A stretch of 64,000 bases of DNA, taken from NCBI RefSeq assembly GCF_014837055.1, contig NZ_JACSPQ010000001.1, positions 987,970 through 1,051,969 on the forward strand, read 5' to 3'. This DNA comes from Phocaeicola faecium (GTDB taxonomy: Bacteria; Bacteroidota; Bacteroidia; Bacteroidales; Bacteroidaceae). The position numbers were made by a program, and so were the translations under genes. The notes beneath the pieces were generated by a model. That model was not told the DNA's origin. It searched no databases and saw only the letters and a list, made by a program, of their open reading frames with translations. Shown here piece after piece: positions 54,400 to 62,944 of this stretch (position 1 is the first letter of the stretch; the number at the start of each line of letters is the position of its first letter).

Positions 54400-57300
54400 A
54401 TGAGACACAAGTTACTGGTTTTGGCGGCACTGGGCTTCAGCGCAATCGCCAACGCACAAGAAAATCCGTTGTGGCTACGCTATTGTGCCATCTCGCCCGA
54501 CGGGACACAGATTGCTTTTACATATAAAGGAGATATTTACACCGTCCCTTCCGTTGGAGGAAAGGCTACCCAGCTCACCACAAATGCTGCCCACGATACG
54601 CACCCCGTATGGAGTCCTGACGGAACGCAGATTGCTTTTTCTTCGGCACGCGAGGGGAGCATGGATGTTTACATCATGAGTAAAGAAGGAGGAGCACCAC
54701 GCAGGCTGACATCGCATTCGGGAGGGGAATTTCCTATCGCTTTCCTCGGCAACGACCGGCTGCTTTTTGCCGCTGCCGTCATGCCCGATGCGCAAGATAT
54801 GACTTTCCCCAGCAGTCAGTTTCCGCAAGTGTACGAGGTAAGTACGATGGGAGGACGTCCTGCCCTGTTTTCATCAATTCCGATGGAGGACATCAGCGCC
54901 AGAAGCGACGGGGCTTTGCTGTATCATGACAAGAAGGGTTACGAGGATACGTGGCGCAAACATCATACGTCGTCCATCACCCGCGACATCTGGCTGAGCC
55001 TGCCCGGAAACGGCGGACGTTCTTATCAGAAACTCACAACATTCAAGGGTGAAGACCGCACGCCGGTATGGACTGCCGATGGGAAGGCGTTTTATTACCT
55101 GAGTGAGAACAAAGGTTCGTTTAACGTCTTCAAACGTAACATCGATGGTACGGAAGAAACCCAGATTACACACCATGAGAAACACCCCGTACGTTTCCTC
55201 ACTGCTGCCGCTGACGGCACACTGTGTTACGGATATAATGGAGAAATCTATACCATAAAAGAAGGAAGCGAGCCGAAGAAGGTGCAGATAAGCATCGTAA
55301 CCGATAAAAACGATAAAGACTTGATACGCCAGATCCGTACGTCGGGGGCTACGGAGATAGCTGTGTCGCCCGACGCGAAAGAAGTGGCATTCGTGCTCCG
55401 TGGAGATGTATTCGTAACCTCGGTTGAGTATAAAACGACCAAACAGATTACCAATACGCCGGAACAGGAACGAACCATCGACTTTGCTCCAGACGGACGC
55501 AGCATCGTATATGCCTCGGAGCGCGACGGATTGTGGCAGATTTACCAGACATCGTTGGTTAATAAAGAAGAGAAACTCTTTACGTATGCCACCGACTTGA
55601 AAGAAGAACGGCTGACGAATACCAACGTGGCGTCTTTCCAACCTAAATACAGTCCTGACGGCAAGAAAGTGGCTTACTTGGAAAACCGCACTACCTTGCG
55701 CATAATCGATTTGAAAGACAAATCGGTACGCACAGCGATGGACGGTAAGTTTGAATACTCTTACAGCGACGGCGACCAATGGTTTGAATGGAGTCCCGAC
55801 AGTCGCTGGCTGCTTTCGGGTTACATCGGAACGGGCGGATGGAATAACAAAGATGTAGCTTTGGTAAACGCTTCGGGCAATGGTGAAATTCATAACCTGA
55901 CCGAAAGCGGATATACCGACACCAACGCCAAATGGGTACTCGACGGCAAGGCTATGATTTGGGAAAGTGACCGCGCCGGCTATCGCAGCCACGGCAGTTG
56001 GGGAGCAGAGAGTGATATTTACATCATGTTTTTCGACCTTGATGCTTACGAACGTTTCCGCATGAGCAAAGAAGAGTTGGCATTGCTGGAAGAAAAAGAG
56101 AAAAAAGATAAGGAAGCAGAGGAAGACAAGGAGGACAAAGGAAAGAAAAAAGACGATAAGAAGGATAAGGATAAGGAGGTAGAACCGCTGACGTTCGACC
56201 TTGAGAATTGCCGCGACCGGATTATGCGCCTCACGGTAAATTCATCCCGGCTGGGCGATGCCATCCTTACGCCGAAAGGAGATAAACTTTATTATCAAGC
56301 GGCTTTCGAGGGAGGATATGACCTCTGGTCGCACGACTTGAAAGAAAACAAAACCGAAATCGTTCTTAAAAATGTAGGTTACGGTTCGCTCATAGCCGAC
56401 AAAGATGGCAAGAATGTTTTCTTATGCAGTCAGGGAAATCTCAAGAAAATCGACATCGAGAAAGAGGAAACCAAACCCATCGAATTTGAAGCCGTATTCA
56501 ATTATCGTCCGTATGGCGAACGCGAATACATGTTCGACCATGTATGGCAGCAGGTTATGGACAAGTTCTACGTGCCCGACCTTCATGGTGCCGACTGGAA
56601 AGGTTATCGCGAAAGTTACTCGCGCTTTTTGCCTTACATCAATAACAATTACGACTTTCAGGAACTGTTGAGTGAGATGCTGGGCGAACTGAACGGCTCA
56701 CACACAGGAGCGCGCTACTACGCCCCTGGAGCAACGCTGCCCACGGCATGTTTAGGCTTATTCTATGATAACACCTATAAGGGCGACGGACTGAAGATTA
56801 AGGAAATCATAGCCAAAGGTCCGTTTGCCGTCAAGAAAACCGACGTTACGGAGGGATGTATCATCGAAAAAATAGACGGACAGCCGATTAAAAAAGATAC
56901 CGATTATTACCCGTTCTTGGAGGGCAAGGCAGGCAAACAGGTACATCTGGCTATCTATAACCCATCGAACGGAAAACGGTTCGACGTAACCGTAAAGGCT
57001 ATCAGCATGGGCGAACAGTGGGACTTGCTTTACAAACGTTGGGTTAAGCGCAACGAGCAGTTGGTGGAAAAATTATCGAACGGACGTATAGCATACGTAC
57101 ATGTGGAAGGCATGGACAGCCCAAGTTTCCGCACGGTTTACAGCGAGCTGTTGAGCGACAAAAACCGGAACAAAGAAGCGGTTATCGTTGATACACGCCA
57201 TAACGGAGGCGGATGGTTACACGACGACCTCGTTACCCTGTTGAGCGGTAAAGAATATCAGCAGTTTGTTCCGCGCGGACAATACATCGGCAGTGACCCG

Positions 57301-57657
57301 TTCAACAAATGGCTCAAGCCTTCGTGCGTAATGGTATGTGAAGACAATTACAGTAACGCGCATGGTTTCCCGTGGGTATATAAAGAACTGAAGATAGGCA
57401 AACTGATAGGTGCGCCCGTACCGGGAACGATGACTGCCGTGTGGTGGGAAAGCCTCATCGACCCCAGCATCGTATTCGGTATTCCTATCGTAGGATGCAG
57501 AGACATGCGCGGAAACTACATGGAAAATCATGAACTTCAGCCCGACATTGAGGTGTATAACGCTCCCGAAAAGTCGCTGAAAGGCGAAGACCAGCAACTG
57601 GAAGCTGCTGTGAAAGAAATGCTGAAAGAAGCCGACATGAACAAAAAAGCAAACTGA
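54400..57657 (+). CDS. Tricorn-like S41 protease with signal peptide
   Basis: The ATG at 54400 gives 1085 residues with a signal peptide (LAALGFSAIANAQ); upstream in-frame starts lie in the repeat and are rejected. Order: WD40/TolB-like beta-propellers (about 20-560, e.g. RYCAISPDGTQIAFTYKGDI), a Lys/Asp/Glu-rich linker (about 562-592), a second propeller part, a PDZ-like domain (about 820-890), and a C-terminal S41 peptidase with VDTRHNGGGWLHDD and the nucleophile Ser985 in DNYSNAHGFPW. So it is an exported processive peptidase degrading peptides in the periplasm. Target peptides unknown. Confidence 0.9.
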   Translation: MRHKLLVLAALGFSAIANAQENPLWLRYCAISPDGTQIAFTYKGDIYTVPSVGGKATQLTTNAAHDTHPVWSPDGTQIAFSSAREGSMDVYIMSKEGGAPRRLTSHSGGEFPIAFLGNDRLLFAAAVMPDAQDMTFPSSQFPQVYEVSTMGGRPALFSSIPMEDISARSDGALLYHDKKGYEDTWRKHHTSSITRDIWLSLPGNGGRSYQKLTTFKGEDRTPVWTADGKAFYYLSENKGSFNVFKRNIDGTEETQITHHEKHPVRFLTAAADGTLCYGYNGEIYTIKEGSEPKKVQISIVTDKNDKDLIRQIRTSGATEIAVSPDAKEVAFVLRGDVFVTSVEYKTTKQITNTPEQERTIDFAPDGRSIVYASERDGLWQIYQTSLVNKEEKLFTYATDLKEERLTNTNVASFQPKYSPDGKKVAYLENRTTLRIIDLKDKSVRTAMDGKFEYSYSDGDQWFEWSPDSRWLLSGYIGTGGWNNKDVALVNASGNGEIHNLTESGYTDTNAKWVLDGKAMIWESDRAGYRSHGSWGAESDIYIMFFDLDAYERFRMSKEELALLEEKEKKDKEAEEDKEDKGKKKDDKKDKDKEVEPLTFDLENCRDRIMRLTVNSSRLGDAILTPKGDKLYYQAAFEGGYDLWSHDLKENKTEIVLKNVGYGSLIADKDGKNVFLCSQGNLKKIDIEKEETKPIEFEAVFNYRPYGEREYMFDHVWQQVMDKFYVPDLHGADWKGYRESYSRFLPYINNNYDFQELLSEMLGELNGSHTGARYYAPGATLPTACLGLFYDNTYKGDGLKIKEIIAKGPFAVKKTDVTEGCIIEKIDGQPIKKDTDYYPFLEGKAGKQVHLAIYNPSNGKRFDVTVKAISMGEQWDLLYKRWVKRNEQLVEKLSNGRIAYVHVEGMDSPSFRTVYSELLSDKNRNKEAVIVDTRHNGGGWLHDDLVTLLSGKEYQQFVPRGQYIGSDPFNKWLKPSCVMVCEDNYSNAHGFPWVYKELKIGKLIGAPVPGTMTAVWWESLIDPSIVFGIPIVGCRDMRGNYMENHELQPDIEVYNAPEKSLKGEDQQLEAAVKEMLKEADMNKKAN

Positions 57658-57685
57658 AAACAGCAATAGAAATCATTTTATTTTG

Positions 57686-57693
57686 TACCTTTG
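57686..57693 (+). promoter_or_regulatory. Bacteroidota -7 box for the FKBP gene
   Basis: TACCTTTG, 28 bp before the ATG at 57722. Confidence 0.55.
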
Positions 57694-57721
57694 CATTCTA
57701 TCTTAACAACTATTTTATTAT

Positions 57722-58309
57722 ATGGAAAATAAATACATCACAGTGGCATATAAGCTGTATGCTATTACAGACGGACAAAAAGAACTTTTGGAGGAAGCTC
57801 CGGCAGCACATCCTTTCCAGTTCATCTCCGGCATCGGTTACACGCTCGACAGATTTGAAAAAGAAATCGTGGCACTGGCTAAGGGCGATGATTTCAATTT
57901 CACCATCCCTTGTGCCGAAGCCTACGGAGAACGAAACGAAGATAATGTACGCCAAGTTCCGAAATCGATGTTCTGCGGTCCCGACGGCAAGTTTGACAGC
58001 GATAATATCTTTGAAGGAAACATCATCATGCTGAACGATGCGGAAGGCAATCGCTTTTATGCCAACGTGGGAGAAATAGGCGACGATAAAGTTGTACTTG
58101 ACCTGAATCACCCACATGCAGGAAAAGACTTGATTTTCGAAGGAAAGGTTATCGAAATGCGTGATGCCACAAACCAAGAAGTTACCGAAATCCTGAACAT
58201 GATGAGCGGCGAAGGCTGTGGAGGAGGATGCGAAGGCTGCGGAGGCGGATGCGGCGAACATCACGAAGAAGATGGATGCTGCGGAGGCGGATGCGGGCAT
58301 TGTCATTAA
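57722..58309 (+). CDS. SlyD-like FKBP prolyl isomerase with metal-binding tail
   Basis: 195 residues. Residues about 1-160 are the FKBP plus IF domain of SlyD type (ITVAYKLYAITDGQKELLEE, FQFISGIGYTLDRFEKEIV, MVNFTIP-type FNFTIPCAEAYGERNEDN). The C-terminal about 33 residues are Gly/Cys/His/Glu-rich (GEGCGGGCEGCGGGC, then DGCCGGGCGHCH), like the SlyD tail that binds Ni2+ and Zn2+. So it may fold proteins and store or deliver metal. It is cytosolic, with its own promoter and a hairpin after it. Confidence 0.92.
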   Translation: MENKYITVAYKLYAITDGQKELLEEAPAAHPFQFISGIGYTLDRFEKEIVALAKGDDFNFTIPCAEAYGERNEDNVRQVPKSMFCGPDGKFDSDNIFEGNIIMLNDAEGNRFYANVGEIGDDKVVLDLNHPHAGKDLIFEGKVIEMRDATNQEVTEILNMMSGEGCGGGCEGCGGGCGEHHEEDGCCGGGCGHCH

Positions 58310-58327
58310 TAGATTTCTTTATTACAA

Positions 58328-58364
58328 ACACGGATTGTACGATCTATGAGCGTACAGTCCGTGT
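58328..58364. terminator. Hairpin of the ACACGGA family (copy 3)
   Basis: Arms 58328-58341 and 58351-58364 pair over 14 positions with one T-G wobble at the same place as copy 2 (24814). The inner arm TACG differs from that copy but still pairs. Confidence 0.6.
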
Positions 58365-58395
58365 CTCATTTTAACCTTATAACAAACCTATTTCT

Positions 58396-59241
58396 GTGAT
58401 TCTACTTGCAGACAGTGGAGCAACAAAAACCGATTGGTGTATTGCTAATACTTCATCGGGGTATACCATCATACAGACCGAAGGAATCAATCCGTTCCAT
58501 CAGCCTGAAAGCCATATACGGGCTATCATCGAAAACCAACTGTTGCCATCATTGCCTTGTTCTACACGCGATATTCAAGCTATTTTTTTCTACGGAGCCG
58601 GTTGTATTCCTTCACAAAAAGGCAGTATCAACAACGCTTTACAAAACAACTTTCCTCAGGCTACCTTCAGCGTAGAAAGTGACTTGTTGGGAGCTGCACG
58701 CGCTTTATGCAAACACCGCGAAGGAATTGCCTGTATTTTAGGAACGGGTTCCAATTCATGCCTGTACGACGGAGAGCGTATCGTTCGAAACATTTCCCCA
58801 CTGGGATATATTTTAGGCGATGAAGGCAGTGGGGCTTACTTGGGAAAACGCTTTTTAGGCGATTGCCTGAAAGGATTATTACCTGACCGGATTAGCAACG
58901 AGATGTTGGACGAGCTTCAGCTTACCGCTGCCGATATACTCGAAAAAGTGTATCGCCAACCGCAAGCCAACCGTTTTCTTGCCGGCATCGTACCTTGCAT
59001 TCATAAACATAAAGCAATACCTGAAATACATTCTTTCCTGACCGATTGTTTTTCGGATTTCATCCGTCGCAACGTATTGCCCTACCATGCCTCACTTCCT
59101 GTCTCTTTCACAGGCTCGGTAGCGTGGTTTTTCCAAGAAGAAATAAAAGAAACACTGGCTTCGCTGAACCTTACAACCGGCATATTTGTTAAAAATCCCA
59201 TTAAGGAACTGGTAGATTATCATCTTAGAATCTGCCGATAA
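58396..59241 (+). CDS. BadF/BcrA-type N-acetylglucosamine-kinase-like ATPase
   Basis: 281 residues, starting at GTG (58396): ILLADSGATKTDWCIAN matches the ASKHA phosphate-1 motif. Further ASKHA motifs: YGAGC, ILGTGSNSCLYDG and YILGDEGSGAYLGKR. The BadF/BadG/BcrA/BcrD group includes GlcNAc kinases. Here it most likely phosphorylates an amino sugar, which would fit with the MurNAc-recycling-like genes elsewhere in the window, but this is not proven. Confidence 0.85.
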   Translation: MILLADSGATKTDWCIANTSSGYTIIQTEGINPFHQPESHIRAIIENQLLPSLPCSTRDIQAIFFYGAGCIPSQKGSINNALQNNFPQATFSVESDLLGAARALCKHREGIACILGTGSNSCLYDGERIVRNISPLGYILGDEGSGAYLGKRFLGDCLKGLLPDRISNEMLDELQLTAADILEKVYRQPQANRFLAGIVPCIHKHKAIPEIHSFLTDCFSDFIRRNVLPYHASLPVSFTGSVAWFFQEEIKETLASLNLTTGIFVKNPIKELVDYHLRICR

Positions 59242-59283
59242 AGACAGACAATAATCGTTTCACTTATTTAATACCAATGTATT

Positions 59284-59988
59284 ATGAAGAATTTTAGAAT
59301 CGAAGCAGCCATTCTGGCTATCGGATTGCTGCTGTTGGGCGTATTTATTGAGAAAGGATTCAGTACATTTGCTGAACGAGACCGCAGTGTAAGCGTAAAA
59401 GGACTTGCTGAAATGGAAGTTCCGGCTAATAAGGTTACTTGGCCGCTGGTTTACAAAAGTTTAGGAAACGACCTCGGTGCACTGTACGACGAAATCAAAC
59501 GTTCTAATCAGACTATTATCCAATTCCTGAAAGAAAAAGGATTGGATGAAAAAGAAATCAGCGTCAATGCTCCTGAAATCATCGACTTGAAGGCAGAACG
59601 TTACGGAAATACCCAAGCCGAAAACTACCGCTATAACGTAACAACTGTCATTACGGTAACGTCAGAGAAGGTCGATTTGGTTCGGGGACTGATTAGTGAA
59701 CAGGGAGAATTGCTAAAACGGGGCATCGCCATTACGTCGGGCGAATATCGGTATAACGTACAATACGAATATACGGACTTGAACAAAATCAAACCGCAAA
59801 TGATTGAAGAGGCTACCAAGAATGCCCGCGAAGCTGCCGAAAAATTTGCAAAAGATTCTGACAGCGAATTGGGTAAAATCCGCCATGCCAATCAGGGACA
59901 GTTCAGCATCAATGACCGCGATGCGAATACGCCTTATATCAAAAAGGTGCGTGTAGTGACTACCGTAGACTATTCTTTGAACAATTAA
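59284..59988 (+). CDS. SIMPL (DUF541) domain protein, membrane-anchored
   Basis: 234 residues: one N-terminal membrane anchor (AAILAIGLLLLGVFIEKGF), then a SIMPL domain outside the membrane, recognised by RSVSVKGLAEMEVPANKVTW and the C-terminal YIKKVRVVTTVDYSLNN. SIMPL/BP26-like proteins form barrels or channels and are linked to oxidative and envelope stress. Role in this organism unknown. Confidence 0.88.
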   Translation: MKNFRIEAAILAIGLLLLGVFIEKGFSTFAERDRSVSVKGLAEMEVPANKVTWPLVYKSLGNDLGALYDEIKRSNQTIIQFLKEKGLDEKEISVNAPEIIDLKAERYGNTQAENYRYNVTTVITVTSEKVDLVRGLISEQGELLKRGIAITSGEYRYNVQYEYTDLNKIKPQMIEEATKNAREAAEKFAKDSDSELGKIRHANQGQFSINDRDANTPYIKKVRVVTTVDYSLNN

Positions 59989-60015
59989 AGCTACATATTG
60001 AGTTTACAACACCCG

Positions 60016-60061
60016 GCGGGCTGACATTCTGTTATCCAATGATGACGGTTTGTCAGCCCGC
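60016..60061. terminator. Hairpin after the SIMPL gene, overlapping the putative hsp20 control motif
   Basis: GCGGGCTGACA (60016-60026) pairs perfectly with TGTCAGCCCGC (60051-60061). The left arm merges with CTGACATTCTGTTA (60021-60034), a word also before clpB. No T-run follows, so it may be regulatory rather than a terminator. Confidence 0.6.
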
Positions 60062-60191
60062 TGTCAGTTTATACAGTTAACAATGTATGCAAAACTTTAA
60101 AAACAAATTCTTCTGGTTTAAAAAGGTTTTCAGAAGTTTAAAGTAACCGGCAGAGTTGTCAACCGCTCATCAAAGCGGCATATCGTTTGCA
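60022..60191 (+). promoter_or_regulatory. Putative stress-type promoter region of hsp20
   Basis: CGGCATATCGTTTGCA (60176-60191) has GG-N10-GC spacing with TTGCA at the -12 part, as in sigma-54 promoters. TGACATTCTGTTA (60022-60034) and TGTCAGTTTATACAG (60062-60076) lie upstream and resemble words before clpB and groES. No exact TAnnTTTG is present. AGGAGA (60268-60273) is a good ribosome site for the gene. Confidence 0.4.
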
Positions 60192-60281
60192 CTATGTAAG
60201 GCGAATCGCGAAACCGAAAGGCGGAGGGATTCAAAGAGATTACAAACGAAATGTATAACTAAAATATAGGAGATTACAACT

Positions 60282-60719
60282 ATGATGCCTGTTAGAAAGT
60301 ACAACAATCAGAATTGGTTACCGAGTATCTTTAATGATTTCTTTGATAACGATTGGATGGTAAGAACCAATGCCACAGCTCCTGCAATCAATGTAAGCGA
60401 AAGCGATAAAGATTACAAAGTTGAAGTTGCAGCTCCGGGTATGACCAAAGAAGATTTCAACATCCACTTGAGTGAAGATAACGAATTGGTCATCACAATG
60501 GAAAAGAAGAACGAAACGAAAGAAGAGGACAAAGAAAACAAGAAATACTTGCGCCGCGAGTTTTCTTACTCTAAGTTCCAGCAAGCGTTGGTTCTTCCGG
60601 ACGATGTGGAAAAAGATAAAATCAGTGCCAACGTAAGCGATGGCGTTTTAACAATCGACCTTCCGAAACGTACACCAGAGGAAAAGGCTAAAGTCAATCG
60701 TCAGATTGAAATCAAATAA
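60282..60719 (+). CDS. Small heat-shock protein (Hsp20/alpha-crystallin)
   Basis: 145 residues. N-terminal Trp/Phe/Asn-rich arm, then the alpha-crystallin domain (about 35-130: PAINVSESDKDYKVEVAAPG, LVITMEKKNE, REFSYSKFQQALVLPDDVEK, and VSDGVLTIDLPKR), with a short tail. It holds unfolding proteins for later refolding by DnaK and ClpB. The gene lies alone, with a strong ribosome site and a terminator. Confidence 0.95.
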   Translation: MMPVRKYNNQNWLPSIFNDFFDNDWMVRTNATAPAINVSESDKDYKVEVAAPGMTKEDFNIHLSEDNELVITMEKKNETKEEDKENKKYLRREFSYSKFQQALVLPDDVEKDKISANVSDGVLTIDLPKRTPEEKAKVNRQIEIK

Positions 60720-60741
60720 AGGTAACGCATAAAAACTTAGA

Positions 60742-60792
60742 AGCCTGCCGTGCAGCCGGTCGTCAGACGGACTCACACGGCAGGCTTTTTTT
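60742..60792 (+). terminator. Terminator of hsp20, overlapping the end of the VOC gene
   Basis: AGCCTGCCGTG (60742-60752) pairs perfectly with CACGGCAGGCT (60776-60786), with T-run to 60792. The opposite-strand VOC gene ends inside its loop (60763). Confidence 0.9.
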
Positions 60793-61173
60793 GTAAACAC
60801 ACTCGATGCGGTTTCCGTCGGGGTCGAGTATCACGCTTTCAAAATATCCGTCGCCCGACGTGCGCGGCTCGCCCACCACCCGATAACCATCGTTGCGCAA
60901 CTGCTCTGTTATGCGCAACACATCTTCCTCGCCTGTAAAAGAAAACGCAAGATGTGTCAGCCCCCGCCGATTTTCTTCGGGGATTTCGTCTGTCACGTCG
61001 GGGCGGCTCATCAGTTCCAGCGATACCCCGCCTTCAAACGTTATGAAATAAGATTCAAATCCCTTACGCGGGTTTACGTATTTTTCGTTACTCCGCCCGC
61101 CAAAATAACGGACGTAAAATGTCCGGAGTTCCTCTAACCGAAATGTCCAGAGGGCAATGTGATGCACTTTCAT
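60763..61173 (-). CDS. VOC-family (glyoxalase-like) protein
   Basis: 136 residues with paired beta-alpha-beta-beta-beta modules: MKVHHIALWTFRLEELRTFY, GVSLELMSRPD, LTHLAFSF and FESVILDPDGNRIECVY. Metal ligands His5, Glu and His/Glu positions are plausible for a glyoxalase or dioxygenase-like metal enzyme. Substrate unknown. The last codons (KSLPCESV) lie in the hsp20 terminator stem and loop. Confidence 0.85.
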   Translation of the reverse strand: MKVHHIALWTFRLEELRTFYVRYFGGRSNEKYVNPRKGFESYFITFEGGVSLELMSRPDVTDEIPEENRRGLTHLAFSFTGEEDVLRITEQLRNDGYRVVGEPRTSGDGYFESVILDPDGNRIECVYKKSLPCESV

Positions 61174-61270
61174 ACCTCTTTTTTATCAAAATCGGAGGTA
61201 AAGATAACATTTTCCATCGTTTTACGATGCTCTTCCGAGGCTTGAACGTAAAAAATTAATATAAAATCTG

Positions 61271-61278
61271 TATTTTTG
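61271..61278 (+). promoter_or_regulatory. Bacteroidota -7 box for the EamA gene
   Basis: TATTTTTG, 27 bp before the ATG at 61306. Confidence 0.55.
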
Positions 61279-61305
61279 CGCCCGTTAACACACATCTTTC
61301 AACAA

Positions 61306-62232
61306 ATGAATATGAATACTAAAGTAAAAGGCTTTTTCTACGGGATTATAACCTCGGTTACTTTCGGTTTGATACCGCTGTTTACCTTACCGCTGATGCA
61401 GAAGGGAATGCAATCAGACTCTATTCTGTTTTATCGTTTCGTGGCTGCCACACTGGCGCTGGGCACGATGATGCTCATTAAAAAAGAATCGTTCCGAATC
61501 GGCGTGCGCGACTTGCCGATACTTATCATACTTTCACTTTTCTATACCGGCTCGTCGCTGTTCTTGCTTTACGGCTACGAGGTTATGGGTGCCGGCGTAG
61601 CTACCACGCTGCATTTTACGTATCCGGTTTTCGTTACGCTGCTGATGCTGTTTTTGTTTCAGGAAAAAACGTCATGGGTAACGTGGACGGCTGTGGCGTT
61701 TGCCGTCGGCGGAGTGGCTAAATTGTCGTTGCAAGGCACTCAACTGCGAATCGAGCCGATACATGTCATCATCGTGCTGCTTTCCGCCGTAGGCTATGCC
61801 AGCTACATCGTAGCGGTCAATAAGTCACACATCCGGGAAATGCACAGCCGGAAGTTGGCTTTCTATGTATTTGTCTTCACGGCACTGATGTTTGGCATTA
61901 AGACAGGGGCTTCACAGAATCTGCAACCCATCCCCGACGCATGGGCGGTAGTCAACATCCTGCTGCTTGCCGTGGCTCCTACCGTGATATCGAACATTAC
62001 GCTGCTGCTTGCCGTGCGTTACATTGGCGGTACCACGACCTCCGTTTTGGGTGCGCTCGAACCGGTCACTGCGGTATGTATCGGCGCATTAATATTCGGC
62101 GAGGAATTTACATGGAGCGAAGCGATAGGTATTGCACTTATCTTGATAGCTGTCACCATTGTAATCCTGAACCGAAACATCCAGAATAACCTTTCGCTCC
62201 TCATCAAACGCATCAGACCGCGTCACGCCTGA
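61306..62232 (+). CDS. EamA-family (DMT) transporter
   Basis: The ATG at 61306 (or 61312) gives 308 residues; an in-frame TTG at 61276 is inside the promoter. Ten predicted membrane helices in two EamA repeats (e.g. GVATTLHFTYPVFVTLLMLF in the first, and SNITLLLAVRYIGGTTTSVL then GALEPVTAVCIGALIFGEEF in the second). The family exports amino acids, nucleosides or other small metabolites. Substrate not readable. Confidence 0.92.
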   Translation: MNMNTKVKGFFYGIITSVTFGLIPLFTLPLMQKGMQSDSILFYRFVAATLALGTMMLIKKESFRIGVRDLPILIILSLFYTGSSLFLLYGYEVMGAGVATTLHFTYPVFVTLLMLFLFQEKTSWVTWTAVAFAVGGVAKLSLQGTQLRIEPIHVIIVLLSAVGYASYIVAVNKSHIREMHSRKLAFYVFVFTALMFGIKTGASQNLQPIPDAWAVVNILLLAVAPTVISNITLLLAVRYIGGTTTSVLGALEPVTAVCIGALIFGEEFTWSEAIGIALILIAVTIVILNRNIQNNLSLLIKRIRPRHA

Positions 62233-62280
62233 GATGCGAAAAAGAGAGGCTTAAAACCTATCGGAACACCCCATCAAACA

Positions 62281-62311
62281 GATGCACAGCCCAAAGGATG
62301 CGCTGTGCATC
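62281..62311. terminator. Hairpin after the EamA gene
   Basis: GATGCACAGC (62281-62290) pairs perfectly with GCTGTGCATC (62302-62311). T-run is weak. Confidence 0.55.
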
Positions 62312-62360
62312 CTTCAAATCTATAAACATCTTATTTTTAACACCTTACGGCTTAGCCGAA

Positions 62361-62460
62361 AAACTGAAAAATTCTACCCATAGAACCGACCTACACTATG
62401 GGTAGAACCGGTCAACGCTACCGCATGGGATGAGTAACACTACCCATAGCGTTTTTCAGG
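62361..62460 (-). repeat. Interspersed intergenic repeat, copy H
   Basis: On the minus strand: CTGAAAAACGCTATGGGTAG, GTTACTCATCCCATGCGG, TAGCGTTGACCGGTTC, TACCCATAG, then GGTTCTATGGGTAG and TTTTTCAG. Ends are inverted (CTGAAAAA at both). It lies before the groES control region in the 390-bp gap 62233-62622. Confidence 0.85.
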
Positions 62461-62482
62461 GTATAAAAACGGGAAACAGGTC

Positions 62483-62562
62483 AAAACTGACAGTCTTACC
62501 GACATTTCTGTCAACCGGAACACGCCAGTTTGTCAGTTTTCGGTTATGGCACAGTTTTAGCT
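62483..62562 (+). promoter_or_regulatory. Putative stress-type promoter region of groES-groEL
   Basis: TGGCACAGTTTTAGCT (62547-62562) has the GG-N10-GC spacing of a sigma-54 element. Just upstream, AAAACTGACA (62483-62492) and TGTCAGTTTT (62531-62540) form a perfect 10-bp inverted repeat, with CGACATTTCTGTCA (62500-62513) inside. No CIRCE-type operator and no TAnnTTTG box was found. Confidence 0.4.
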
Positions 62563-62622
62563 AATAACTTAGCGTCCGCAACAGGACAAGAACAACGATA
62601 AACAGAATAAAAATATAGCATT

Positions 62623-62895
62623 ATGAACATTAAACCATTAGCAGACAGAGTTCTGATTCTTCCTGCTCCGGCAGAAGAGAAAACAGTGGGTGGCATTATC
62701 ATCCCCGACACAGCAAAAGAAAAACCCTTGCAAGGCGAAGTAGTTGCAGTAGGTCACGGCACAAAAGACGAAGAAATGGTCTTGAAAGTGGGTGATACCG
62801 TATTATACGGCAAATACTCAGGTACGGAAATCGAATACGAGGGTGTAAAATATTTGATGATGCGCCAAAGCGACGTTCTCGCCGTATTGGGATAA
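62623..62895 (+). CDS. groES: Co-chaperonin GroES
   Basis: 90 residues, the usual GroES size. [20 protein letters not shown] at the N-terminus, the mobile loop [20 protein letters not shown] and the C-terminal [14 protein letters not shown]. It caps the GroEL cage. groEL starts 64 bp after its stop on the same strand, as an operon. Confidence 0.97.
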   Translation: MNIKPLADRVLILPAPAEEKTVGGIIIPDTAKEKPLQGEVVAVGHGTKDEEMVLKVGDTVLYGKYSGTEIEYEGVKYLMMRQSDVLAVLG

Positions 62896-62944
62896 ACGCA
62901 CAGAGGAGTGTAATTACTCGGAAACTTAAAAACTAACCAATTAA

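Noticed and set aside
62461..62622. CIRCE operator (HrcA site) before groES
   Set aside because: The TTAGCACTC-N9-GAGTGCTAA pattern is absent.
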